DNA of 64,000 bases from Ruminococcus flavefaciens (GTDB lineage: Bacteria > Bacillota > Clostridia > Oscillospirales > Ruminococcaceae): assembly GCA_002371825.1 (NCBI GenBank), contig DFHF01000045.1:1-64000 (forward strand). The letters run 5' to 3'. The notes beneath the pieces were generated by a model. The model ran no database searches. It was not told where the DNA came from and saw nothing but the letters and a program-made list of their open reading frames with translations. Below, one piece after another: positions 7,030 through 15,636 of the stretch (position 1 is its first letter; every line of letters starts with the position of its first letter). A program made the position numbers and the translations under genes.

Positions 7030-9969
7030 TTACTGTCCCTCATGGAAGAAATAGGGAAGTGCATCGTAGATATAGTGTCTTACATGGTCCCACCAGTGAT
7101 CTCTGCCGTCAGCAACCAGGAAATAAAAGTTGCCCTTTGAGAAATCGGATGTTGTGGTGAAGCGCTTTGTGTCCTGCTTGAGGGGATTTATAAGTCCCAG
7201 CATATTGTTGTAAGCAAGATCCTTTGAACCTGTTGCTGCAAAGATGAAGTATTCATTCTTTTGGAATCCGGACTTATCTATCGCATTCTGTAGTCCTGTA
7301 AGTCCGCCCCAGCAATGTTCTGAAAGGGGCATATAATATGCACAGATGTCAAGATTATTGATGAACATATTCCATGTGGAGCCGCCTCCCATTGAGAATC
7401 CGCCGTATGCTCTGTGATATCTTGAAGCCTTAAGGTCTGCCTCAGAAGTTGAGTTTGCATATGTTGAATACTTCTTCTCAACGAACGGGATTATGCTCTG
7501 ACGCATCTCGTCCCATACTGTACCTGCACCCATGTTGTTATCAGGTGCCGGACAGCCGTTGAATGTTGGTGTGACCACGATAAGAGGCTCTAATTCGCCG
7601 TTCATTATCATGTGATCCAGGATATTGTGCATCTTTACATCATTGCTGAATATGGTATTCTCATTCTCCCCGCCGCCGTGCATAAGGTAGAAGATATTGT
7701 ACTTCTTGCTGGAATCGTATCCGTAAGGCAGATAAACGTTCAGGCTCTTATTGCCATTGATACCGGTATAGCTCTCCTTGATTATCTTTCCGGCCTGTGA
7801 ACAGGGTTCCAGATATTTATCGGGAGCTGCCTTGAACTGGAGTGCAGAATCATATATAAAATTGCTTGGCTCCGGCTCAGGAGTATTATCCGGGAATTCC
7901 TTGATATTTCCGAGAATGAACTGCTGTATGAGCACTACATCGTTTATCTCGAATTTACCGCTTCTGTCAACATCGGCTGCAAGTGCGGCCATATCCGAAT
8001 CAAAACCGCTGATGATACCCATTCTTGCAAGAGCCAGATCAAAGGCATTTATCCGGCCGTCAGCATCGATATCACCGAGGGCAAAAGTTCCGCCTACTGC
8101 TCCATCAATGGCAGTTCCCTTCTGAGCTGCAACAAAATCATCGATATAGAAATCAGCCTTGCCGTCGCCTGTTTCCACAAAGATTATCATATCTGTGGCT
8201 CCGGCAGGAAGGGTATAATTCTGATTTGAGAGCTGTACCCACTGCCCCTTTGCAGCAGTAACTGTATCAAGCTTATCGTAGTAGACCTCACCGTCAGTTC
8301 CGGTGTACTGCAAAGTGAAGTGGAAAACGCTTGTGGGATCACCGTCATCATATTTAGCATTCACACTGAAGCTGTATGTGCTGCCTGCTTCAAGTGAAGA
8401 GCCCAGCTTCTTTTCTACACCGTTCCATGCAGCGCTTCTGTCAGTAACCTTAACACACTTCTTGCCCTGATAAGCACCGGATGAGGTGGTTGAAACACTT
8501 GCACCGCCGTGACCGGACCAGCTCTCTGTGCCTCTTTCAAATGTATTATGGATAATATAGCTTTCCGGATCGGGATCTACAGGATCAGGATCTGAACCTC
8601 CGGGGCCGCTGAATTTCCACCAGTCAACATTGAGCAGATATCCGTCTCCGCCTTTAAATACGAAATACAGATCGTGCTCTCCGTCAGCGACTACATCAGT
8701 GGTAACTTCATCCCATGTCTGCCAGCCGCCTGTATTGCCAACATCCACCTTTCCTATAACAGGACCGGTCTTGCTGTCGATATGGAGCTCGATCGTACCT
8801 CCGTCAGTATTGGAAGCAACACTTGCAGTAAAGTTATCGGCTCCGTCACCGAAATCAACTCCGCTGACCTTGATGTAATCTCCATTTTCGATATTGCCTA
8901 TATCCAATCCGCCGGAGCTGCAGGTCTCAGTCTTGATCCCTTCACTGTAGCAGATCGTCTCAGCCTCATTTCTTACAAACGGGTTCAGAGCCTCTATCTG
9001 CTGAGGGCCGGTCTTTGTAGGAGTAATAGTAGGGATTGAACCGTCCCTGCCGTACTCGAATTCGTCCACACAAACGCTTCTGTCGAAGGTACCTCCGCCC
9101 TTAAGGCTTGCATCATGATAGAAGAAATAGGATTTTCCCTTATAATCAACAACTCCCGGATGATTAGTGAAGCAGTTATGAGTTTTCATTACCTGTCCGC
9201 CATATGTCCAGGGGCCTGTGGGAGAAGGAGCTGTTGAGTATCCGATGCTCTCACCGCCGTCACTGCCGTAAAATGCAGCATAAACAAGGTAGTACAGTCC
9301 ATTTCTCTTGTAGAACCACGGTCCCTCACCATATGATGAGGCACGTTTATCGCTGGGGCCGAATGTATTCTTGTTCATATCGAACTTTCCTATGCTTCCT
9401 GAATAAGAGGTCATATCCTCATTCAGCTTTACATAGTAGCAGGTAGGATTTCCGAACATCAGCCAGGCCTGACCGTCATCATCGATGAATACAGTGGGGT
9501 CAATGTAGTCCCAGTTAGGACCTACAAGAGGTTTTCCAAGAGCGTCCTTGAAGGGGCCGGTAGGACTGTCTGCAACAGCTACACCGATAGCTCTTCCGCC
9601 GCCGTTTTTATGATTAAGTGTAACATAGTAGTAGAATTTTCCGTTGCGCTCTATGCACTGTGCAGCCCATGCTGAGTCTTCTTTTCCCCATGTGAAGCTG
9701 TCCCATGAGAGTATGCAGCCGTGGTCAGTCCAGTTCTGCATATCTGTCGTAGAGTAGCAATGCCAGTCCGGCATAAAGTAGTTGCTGGAATTATCCTTGT
9801 CCCTGCCGGTATAAAGATACAGAGTATCATCATACACCATAGGTGCAGGGTCTGTGGAATAGATTGTCTGTATACACGGATTATCCGCATGGACTTTCTG
9901 CGGAGCAAAAGCCGCAGTTATTCCCCCTGCCATGACTGCTGCCATGGCGACTGATAGAATTTTTTTCAT
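7030..9969 (-). CDS. GH43 - CBM6 - CBM22-like - dockerin - CE1 esterase, bifunctional hemicellulase
   Basis: This is a 979-residue secreted enzyme. After a signal peptide comes a five-blade GH43 domain (about 32-320), likely an arabinofuranosidase or xylosidase, with predicted catalytic residues D40 (STDPAPMV), D157 (DYIDPTV) and E215 (SYGEGPW). A CBM6 (about 335-455), a CBM22-like sandwich (about 470-615), a dockerin (630-693) and a CE1 esterase (730-979) with nucleophile S859 in GGFSMGGG and a C-terminal His (RDHWW) follow. The pairing suits debranching of feruloylated or acetylated arabinoxylan. The dockerin is internal rather than terminal. The start is MKKIL, 33 bases inside the longest ORF, because GAAGGAGGATC lies just before it. 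The CE1 part is closely similar to that of the GH26 protein at 44.2-46.8 kb. Confidence 0.93.
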   Translation of the reverse strand: MKKILSVAMAAVMAGGITAAFAPQKVHADNPCIQTIYSTDPAPMVYDDTLYLYTGRDKDNSSNYFMPDWHCYSTTDMQNWTDHGCILSWDSFTWGKEDSAWAAQCIERNGKFYYYVTLNHKNGGGRAIGVAVADSPTGPFKDALGKPLVGPNWDYIDPTVFIDDDGQAWLMFGNPTCYYVKLNEDMTSYSGSIGKFDMNKNTFGPSDKRASSYGEGPWFYKRNGLYYLVYAAFYGSDGGESIGYSTAPSPTGPWTYGGQVMKTHNCFTNHPGVVDYKGKSYFFYHDASLKGGGTFDRSVCVDEFEYGRDGSIPTITPTKTGPQQIEALNPFVRNEAETICYSEGIKTETCSSGGLDIGNIENGDYIKVSGVDFGDGADNFTASVASNTDGGTIELHIDSKTGPVIGKVDVGNTGGWQTWDEVTTDVVADGEHDLYFVFKGGDGYLLNVDWWKFSGPGGSDPDPVDPDPESYIIHNTFERGTESWSGHGGASVSTTSSGAYQGKKCVKVTDRSAAWNGVEKKLGSSLEAGSTYSFSVNAKYDDGDPTSVFHFTLQYTGTDGEVYYDKLDTVTAAKGQWVQLSNQNYTLPAGATDMIIFVETGDGKADFYIDDFVAAQKGTAIDGAVGGTFALGDIDADGRINAFDLALARMGIISGFDSDMAALAADVDRSGKFEINDVVLIQQFILGNIKEFPDNTPEPEPSNFIYDSALQFKAAPDKYLEPCSQAGKIIKESYTGINGNKSLNVYLPYGYDSSKKYNIFYLMHGGGENENTIFSNDVKMHNILDHMIMNGELEPLIVVTPTFNGCPAPDNNMGAGTVWDEMRQSIIPFVEKKYSTYANSTSEADLKASRYHRAYGGFSMGGGSTWNMFINNLDICAYYMPLSEHCWGGLTGLQNAIDKSGFQKNEYFIFAATGSKDLAYNNMLGLINPLKQDTKRFTTTSDFSKGNFYFLVADGRDHWWDHVRHYIYDALPYFFHEGQ

Positions 9970-10040
9970 CAGCGATCCTCCTTCGTAAAAAAATGCGTAC
10001 AATTATTCTTTCTTTTCAACGCAGATTTATGTCTATTTTA

Positions 10041-10100
10041 ATTATATCAAAATTATTCATTATTTCGCAACACATAATTCACAGATTTGGTGGACAAAAC
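10041..10100 (-). promoter_or_regulatory. GH43-CE1 gene promoter with shared GTCCACC box
   Basis: On the minus strand, TTTTGTCCACC (GTCCACC at 10095-10089) precedes CTG and TTAT elements, a -35 TTGCGA (10070-10065), an 18-bp spacer and a perfect TATAAT (10046-10041). Geometry matches the GH2 and GH141-like promoters. Confidence 0.65.
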
Positions 10101-10114
10101 GCAGTCAGAAGACG

Positions 10115-10145
10115 ATTAAAAATGCAGCACTTTTCAGTGCTGCAT
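10115..10145 (-). terminator. terminator of the GH141-like gene
   Basis: The perfect stem ATGCAGCACT / AGTGCTGCAT (10122-10131 and 10136-10145) is followed on the minus strand by TTTTTAATC, a few bases behind the stop codon. Confidence 0.85.
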
Positions 10146-10150
10146 CCTTT

Positions 10151-12997
10151 TTAATCTTTCGGGAACGAGGTTCTATTACCGAGTATGAACTCACTCAGGA
10201 GATGAACGTCATTATTATCTATCTCACCGTTTCCGTCGATATCGGAGGCTCTGATATCATCCATATCCCCGTCCGAAACTGCTTCACGGAGCAGTGCAAG
10301 ATCGAAGCTGTCGATATGACCGTCATTGTCCACATCTCCAAGAGTGAAGGGTGTCTCAGCCACATTCAGTCTCCACCAGTTAAGGTTATAGAGGTAGCCC
10401 TCCCCGCCTCTGAATACGAAATAAAGGTCATGACTTCCGTCAACAGGAGAAATGGTACAGTTCTGTGTAGCCCACTTCTGCCAGCCGCCGGTACCTTCGA
10501 CATTCATCTTTCCGATGAGTTTTCCGTCAGGAGAATCAATGCGTACCTCAAGTGAAGCCTCTGCGCCGTTTGAGCCGATACGGAGATCTATGGATTCGCC
10601 GCCGGTCATATCGACATTTTTGAAGCCGATGTAATCTCCGTCCTCGATATAGGCAACATCAGTGCCGCCCTCGCTGCAGTTTTCGGTCTGCACTCCTGAT
10701 TTGTAGTCAGCGCTCTCCGCCTCAGTCCCTGAGGATGAACCGCTAACTCTGAGTATATGTGAGGACTTGCTGAGTATCTTTCCACTGCCGTCCACAACAT
10801 AGATCCTGTATTCGCCCTCATCAGCAGGAGTCCTTATCTTATCAGCTGAACCGCCGGCCTTTGTCATAGAGCTTCCCGCCTTAAAGGAGCTTGTACCGTC
10901 AGGAGCTATCCAGACTGTATTTCCGCCACTGCGGATAGGAAGCATACTTCCGCCCGTAGTCTGACAGCTTGCAGGAAATACCTGATCTGCCTCGGATTTG
11001 AGCCATACAGGAACAAGACTGCTGTATTCTCCGGATACACCTGAATTCAGGCACACCTTGTACTGCTCCAGCGGCCATACGTTATCCGACACAACTATAG
11101 GAGTATCGATATCGCTGTAGGGAGGATTCTTTCCCATTTTATTGACTGTAGCATATGTACGCTTTATGGTAAGATCATGTTTGTCGCCATACTCCTCACA
11201 GTTGATAGTGTATGTAACATTCGGACTTATTTCAAGAACGTTGTCATTCTCCTGGATATAGGCTGTACCCTCATCGTTATGGAGACCGTATGTAGGCTGA
11301 TAGGGAGCTGCTGCCGGGATGCCCTGAATATAGTTCTCATTGATAACAGTACCTGGCATCTGTCCTATGGTATAGATACCGCCGCTGTCGTGGAGACGAT
11401 TAAGGCTGTTGATAACCCTGTTATAGCAGATCATATTGTCACGGCAGGTGGTGCTGTCCTTGAAATTGCACCAGCCCCAGCCAAGATGTATTCCGTTATA
11501 GGCAGTCTTTTCGATAGTATTGCTGAGTATCTTCACAGAATCGGCATAATATGTTGTGATAGCAGCACATCCTCCGAAGCCGTGAACGACGCTTATATCA
11601 TAAAGCATATTCTGTGAAATGAGATCATTTTTACATATTCCCTCGATACCCTTCGGGAATTTCTCATGATTATCCCATGAGGCATCGCCTATATAGATAT
11701 GCTGAGGATGTCCCACTGTGATGCCGCTTGAAGTTATATCTGTGATATAGTTACCGGTGACTGTGGAATTAATAACATCATTAGTCATGGAGATACCGTC
11801 TGCACCGGTGTGCTTTACAACATTTCTGATAAACTCTATAGAATCACTGTTTGTTACATTTATTGCCGCAGGGAGAGTATCTGCCATTTCGTACTTGTAC
11901 TTATGCCAGTTTGAATCTGCAAATGCAGTATAAGTCTGAGCAGCCTGACAGGTAGTTTTTCCGTGGGAGCCTGCTACATCAGTGAGCTGATAATCGGTGT
12001 TGGCAAAGGTTATGCCCTCGAAGCTTATTCCGGTCACACGATCGCTTGTAGAATTTCCCTTGATAACAATAAGCTGATCTGCAATTGGAGCCTCAGCATC
12101 AGCAGAAGACATATCCTCTCCCTGACGGGGATAGTAATACACCTTTCCGGCAGTCTTATCAAAGTAGAATTCTCCGGGGTCATCCACAAATGAAAGTGAA
12201 TTGTATATCGTATGTGTTCCGCCGGTTGAGAAACCTGCTCCCCATCCGGGAGTCTGAGCAATAGCACCATATGGCTGCTGCATAAGGAGCACAAGTGAAC
12301 CATTCTCATATTTTACATCACGGGTGCAGACAATATTTTCGTTCCAGGTAGTGCCGTTGATTATCTCAAGGTCATCAAAGTTTGAAGTTATCCTTGGAAT
12401 ATCGGAGGCATTGTAAGAAACTCCGTCACTTTTCTTGCCGGAATCCCATGCCCAGTCAGCCTGACCTGCCCTGACGGAGTACTCTCCGTAACCGCCCTTT
12501 GCATTAACACGAACGCTGCCCATATTTGCACGTCTGTCATTGACATAGAAATTACGCAGCTTTGTATCACGGTCAAGAGGTGCAGACCACAGCTTGTCAT
12601 TGTATTTAGTCCAGCCGGATACCTTCTGAGCACCGTTTATGACCGGAACTTCGTCCTTGTAAGCAGTGTAGATTATCTTGTGGCCATTGGTGCCGGAGTC
12701 ACGGATGTCGAATACCACAGGCTCAGTAATACGGTAATCTCCGCCCCTGAGATAGACAACTATATCCCCTGACATATCACCATTCAGTCTGCGGACTGCA
12801 TCTCTTGCAGCACCAATGGTTTTAAACGGAGACTCAAAAGAACCGTCTCCGCTGTCGCTTCCGTCAGGAGACACAAAAAACTGTGCAGTCACACCTGAGA
12901 CATCCGGTTCCGCAGAAGCAATACCGCTGAGAGCGGGCTGAACTGTAAGCAGAACACCAAGTGCTGCGGCCAATGTGGTTTTAAAAATTTTCAGCAT
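10151..12997 (-). CDS. GH141-like right-handed beta-helix enzyme with CBM6 and dockerin
   Basis: This 948-residue secreted protein has a signal peptide and then a long parallel beta-helix domain (about 40-640). It opens with FVSPDGSDSGDGSFESPFKT and has many N- and G-rich turns typical of pectate-lyase-like folds. The NG-hINGAQKVSGW and FYVNDRRANM region resembles family GH141, known for xylanase and fucosidase activity. A CBM6 (about 757-880) and a dockerin (about 885-948, repeats DVDNDGHID and DIDGNGEID) follow. The ATG at 12997 is preferred to that at 13003 because AGGGGG is only 2 bases before the latter and 8 before the former. A polysaccharide lyase is the main alternative; GH141 is recalled by pattern, not by search. 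Confidence 0.7.
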   Translation of the reverse strand: MLKIFKTTLAAALGVLLTVQPALSGIASAEPDVSGVTAQFFVSPDGSDSGDGSFESPFKTIGAARDAVRRLNGDMSGDIVVYLRGGDYRITEPVVFDIRDSGTNGHKIIYTAYKDEVPVINGAQKVSGWTKYNDKLWSAPLDRDTKLRNFYVNDRRANMGSVRVNAKGGYGEYSVRAGQADWAWDSGKKSDGVSYNASDIPRITSNFDDLEIINGTTWNENIVCTRDVKYENGSLVLLMQQPYGAIAQTPGWGAGFSTGGTHTIYNSLSFVDDPGEFYFDKTAGKVYYYPRQGEDMSSADAEAPIADQLIVIKGNSTSDRVTGISFEGITFANTDYQLTDVAGSHGKTTCQAAQTYTAFADSNWHKYKYEMADTLPAAINVTNSDSIEFIRNVVKHTGADGISMTNDVINSTVTGNYITDITSSGITVGHPQHIYIGDASWDNHEKFPKGIEGICKNDLISQNMLYDISVVHGFGGCAAITTYYADSVKILSNTIEKTAYNGIHLGWGWCNFKDSTTCRDNMICYNRVINSLNRLHDSGGIYTIGQMPGTVINENYIQGIPAAAPYQPTYGLHNDEGTAYIQENDNVLEISPNVTYTINCEEYGDKHDLTIKRTYATVNKMGKNPPYSDIDTPIVVSDNVWPLEQYKVCLNSGVSGEYSSLVPVWLKSEADQVFPASCQTTGGSMLPIRSGGNTVWIAPDGTSSFKAGSSMTKAGGSADKIRTPADEGEYRIYVVDGSGKILSKSSHILRVSGSSSGTEAESADYKSGVQTENCSEGGTDVAYIEDGDYIGFKNVDMTGGESIDLRIGSNGAEASLEVRIDSPDGKLIGKMNVEGTGGWQKWATQNCTISPVDGSHDLYFVFRGGEGYLYNLNWWRLNVAETPFTLGDVDNDGHIDSFDLALLREAVSDGDMDDIRASDIDGNGEIDNNDVHLLSEFILGNRTSFPKD

Positions 12998-13040
12998 AAG
13001 CATATCCCCCTTTAGTCTTATTATCTATAGTATATATACA

Positions 13041-13100
13041 ATTCTAACAATTTTTGTATAAAAATATCAACCTATAATTTACAGAAAAGGTGGACTTTTT
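13041..13100 (-). promoter_or_regulatory. GH141-like gene promoter with shared GTCCACC box
   Basis: On the minus strand, GTCCACC (13095-13089) is followed by TTTTCTG, TTAT, a -35 TTGATA (13070-13065), an 18-bp spacer and TAGAAT (13046-13041). This is the third copy of the arrangement seen before the GH2 and GH43 genes. Confidence 0.6.
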
Positions 13101-13160
13101 ACAGCCCCGAAGAGCATAAATGCCTTAATACGGCAGTTTTCCGGACACACTTATGCTCAT

Positions 13161-13189
13161 TTGACTTTATATTACCTTTATGCTATAAT
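13161..13189 (+). promoter_or_regulatory. promoter of the CotH lipoprotein gene
   Basis: TTGACT (13161-13166), a 17-bp spacer and a perfect TATAAT (13184-13189) lie 50 bp before the start codon. It is divergent from the GH141-like promoter. Confidence 0.7.
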
Positions 13190-13238
13190 TGCATTATTGC
13201 TAAGCCATAAGTATAATTTACAAAGGAAAAATAAAACT

Positions 13239-14882
13239 ATGAATATGAGGAAAAAAATTATAGCGTTCATGCTTGTCACAGGTATGCTGACAGGCTGCTC
13301 CGCAAACAGCAGCAGCTCCGGAAGCTCCGCTGTATCCACTGAAGCCTCAACAGCCTCTGTCACAGAGGAAGCAACTGAAACAGAAAAGACCTCTTCCTCC
13401 GCAGATACCGAGGCAGTATCACAGCTCTCCCTAATCTCTATCACTACCAAAAGCAATGCACCTGATGTAATGGACTTTGTATATGAGCCTGTAGCAAAGC
13501 ACGTTTCAGAGTCTATTGCAGAATGGGATCCCACATATGAAGCTCCTCCCGAGCCGTACTATGAAGATTGTACCATATCTCTCAAAGGCTCTGACGGGAG
13601 CAGTCTTATGTCTCCTGCTGCCGCAAAAGTAAAGGTCAGAGGCAACTGGACCACGCTCTATAAGAAAAAGCCTCTCAGGATAAAATTTGAAAGCAAACAG
13701 AACCTGCTTGGACTTAACGGCGGCGAAGAATTCAAGAACTGGCTGCTGCTGGCCGAATACAAGGACGGCTCCATACTGAGGAACAAGGCTGCGCTCTATG
13801 CCTCAAGAGAGATACTCTCAGAGGACGGACTTTATGCCGCCGATGCTGAGCTTGTCCATGTAGAGGTGAACGGAAAATACCTTGGGGTTTACCTCCTTAC
13901 CGAAATGCAGCAGGCCGCCGGCGGAAGAGTGGATATTGCCCGTCCGGAAAAGGACTACACCGGCGCAGATATCGGTTATTTCCTTGAATTTGACGGGTAT
14001 TTCACCAACGAGGACCAGCTCCACAGCTTCCCACTTGAGCTTGCGGACAACGCTCCTCTTACTCCATATGACGGCAGCGGCGGAAGCGGCCGGACTATAC
14101 AGTGTCTCCCCGCATCTCCGGACGACAATAAAAAAGAGATAGGTGTTTCCATAAAGAGCGATATATACTCTCAGGAACAGCACGATACCATAGCCACATT
14201 TGTAAACAATGTCTACAGGATAATGTATGAGGCTGCCTACAACCACAAGGCCTTTGTTTTTACCTCTGATGACTACAGGACTATCACTGAAACCACTGAT
14301 ATCACTCCACGTCAGGCTGTGGAAAACGTAGTGAATGTACAGTCTCTTGTGGATATGTATATTATAAGCGAGCTTACCTGCGATGCTGACATATACTGGT
14401 CAAGCTTCTTCATGGATGCTGACCTCAGTGCCGACGGCAGCAGGAAACTCACATTTGAAGCCCCATGGGACTTTGACTCCTCAATGGGAAACAGAGACCG
14501 CTGCACTGAAGGACAGGGCTTCTATGCTTCAAATATAGTCCCCTCTGCTGACGGAGATGACTACGAAGCAGCAAACCCATGGCTTCTGGTGCTCGCCTAT
14601 GAGGACTGGTATCAGGATATGATAAAGGACAAGTGGACAAAGATCTATGACAGCGGCGTCTTTGACCGCACCTTCCAGCTCATCGAGGACGACAAGACCT
14701 CACTGGAAGAGGACTTCAACATGAATTACAGGCTATGGAATAACCTTATCTGCAATCAGGAATATGAAGATGAACTCTCAGAGCCGGCCAAAAGCTGTTT
14801 CAGCGAAAGATCTGCTGCTGAATATCTTCTGAAATGGCTGAGGAGCAGAGTGGAATTTCTCAACTCCCAGTGGCACAGATGA
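13239..14882 (+). CDS. CotH-family kinase-like lipoprotein
   Basis: This 547-residue protein has a lipoprotein signal with lipobox LTGC, then a Ser/Thr/Glu-rich linker (about 25-75), then a CotH domain. Family marks are VKVRGNWTTLYKKKPLRIKF, NWLLLAEYKDGSILRNK, YFLEFDGYF and APWDFDSSMGNRD. CotH proteins are atypical kinases first known from Bacillus spore coats, and dockerin-bearing versions occur in Ruminococcus cellulosomes. This one is membrane-anchored and has no dockerin. The start at ATG 13239 is set by AAAGGAAAA and the lipobox; the upstream in-frame ATG at 13161 lies inside the promoter. Its place among dockerin genes suggests a cell-surface role in fibre use, but the substrate is unknown. 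Confidence 0.85.
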   Translation: MNMRKKIIAFMLVTGMLTGCSANSSSSGSSAVSTEASTASVTEEATETEKTSSSADTEAVSQLSLISITTKSNAPDVMDFVYEPVAKHVSESIAEWDPTYEAPPEPYYEDCTISLKGSDGSSLMSPAAAKVKVRGNWTTLYKKKPLRIKFESKQNLLGLNGGEEFKNWLLLAEYKDGSILRNKAALYASREILSEDGLYAADAELVHVEVNGKYLGVYLLTEMQQAAGGRVDIARPEKDYTGADIGYFLEFDGYFTNEDQLHSFPLELADNAPLTPYDGSGGSGRTIQCLPASPDDNKKEIGVSIKSDIYSQEQHDTIATFVNNVYRIMYEAAYNHKAFVFTSDDYRTITETTDITPRQAVENVVNVQSLVDMYIISELTCDADIYWSSFFMDADLSADGSRKLTFEAPWDFDSSMGNRDRCTEGQGFYASNIVPSADGDDYEAANPWLLVLAYEDWYQDMIKDKWTKIYDSGVFDRTFQLIEDDKTSLEEDFNMNYRLWNNLICNQEYEDELSEPAKSCFSERSAAEYLLKWLRSRVEFLNSQWHR

Positions 14883-14903
14883 TGATAAGAACGGAGCGTG
14901 ACA

Positions 14904-15098
14904 ATGAAATATACTATACTGAAAATATTTGAAGAGGACTACGGCTGCGAAGGCATCCCGGAAGACGAAGAGCTTATGTACAGCGTCCTTGTCCGTGATA
15001 CAAATGGAAATGAAAAATGGCTGAGAGTCCCCGACAGCCGACTTACAGGTCTGAATACCGGGGATAGTCTGGAGGTAAAAGATGAAAGAGATATTTGA
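14904..15098 (+). CDS. small acidic hypothetical protein
   Basis: This 64-residue, Glu/Asp-rich protein ends ...GDSLEVKDERDI and overlaps the nitroreductase start by 17 bases, so the two are translationally coupled. The start is ATG 14904, seven bases after GGAG; the GTG at 14898 is too close. The predicted fold is a small beta-rich cytoplasmic domain. I recognise no family. It follows the CotH gene by 21 bases, so it may be the middle gene of a three-gene operon. Confidence 0.65.
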   Translation: MKYTILKIFEEDYGCEGIPEDEELMYSVLVRDTNGNEKWLRVPDSRLTGLNTGDSLEVKDERDI

Positions 15099-15576
15099 AA
15101 GGATCAGTGTAAGAAAATATGAGGACAGGCCTGTTGAACCTGAAAAAGCGGAGCAGATACTCCGTGCTGCAATGGCAGCACCCTCAGCAGGAAATCAGCA
15201 GCCATGGGAATTCTATTTGGTGACTGACAAGGAAAAGATCAGACAGCTTTCTGAGATAAGTCCATATGCTGCCTGTGCGGCAAATGCTCCTATGGTGATA
15301 GTCCCCTGTTACCGCACTGAGGACCTGCGCTGGAGCGAGACTGTCCTGATAGACCTTGCCTGTGCAGCAGAGAATATGCTCCTTGAGATAACATCTCTCG
15401 GACTGGGCGGAGTATGGCTCTGTGCCGCTCCTCTTGAGGACAGGATGACAAAAGCCGAGGCTGCACTGAGCCTGCCTAAGGGACTTCGTGCATATGCAGT
15501 CATACCTGTAGGCTACCCGGCTGAATCACGTCCCCAGCAGGACAGATTTGACAGGTCCAGGATACACTATATCTGA
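15082..15576 (+). CDS. nitroreductase-family FMN protein
   Basis: This 164-residue protein has the nitroreductase start ISVRKYEDRPVEPEKAEQIL followed by AAMAAPSAGNQQPWEF, the FMN-contact region, and a Gly-rich LGLGGVWL segment. The family uses FMN and NAD(P)H to reduce nitro compounds, quinones or enones; the natural substrate here is unknown. Length is at the short end for the family. GGAGG lies six bases before the ATG. It closes the CotH operon and is followed by a strong hairpin. Confidence 0.88.
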   Translation: MKEIFERISVRKYEDRPVEPEKAEQILRAAMAAPSAGNQQPWEFYLVTDKEKIRQLSEISPYAACAANAPMVIVPCYRTEDLRWSETVLIDLACAAENMLLEITSLGLGGVWLCAAPLEDRMTKAEAALSLPKGLRAYAVIPVGYPAESRPQQDRFDRSRIHYI

Positions 15577-15581
15577 AAAAA

Positions 15582-15624
15582 AGCTTTCCGTCGGAATAAT
15601 ATCCCTGCGGAAAGCTCTTTTTTG
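15582..15624. terminator. bidirectional terminator between nitroreductase and DUF4434 genes
   Basis: The stem AGCTTTCCG / CGGAAAGCT is flanked by A-runs upstream and TTTTTT downstream, so it can serve both converging genes. Confidence 0.85.
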
Positions 15625-15636
15625 ACCTAAGTATCC

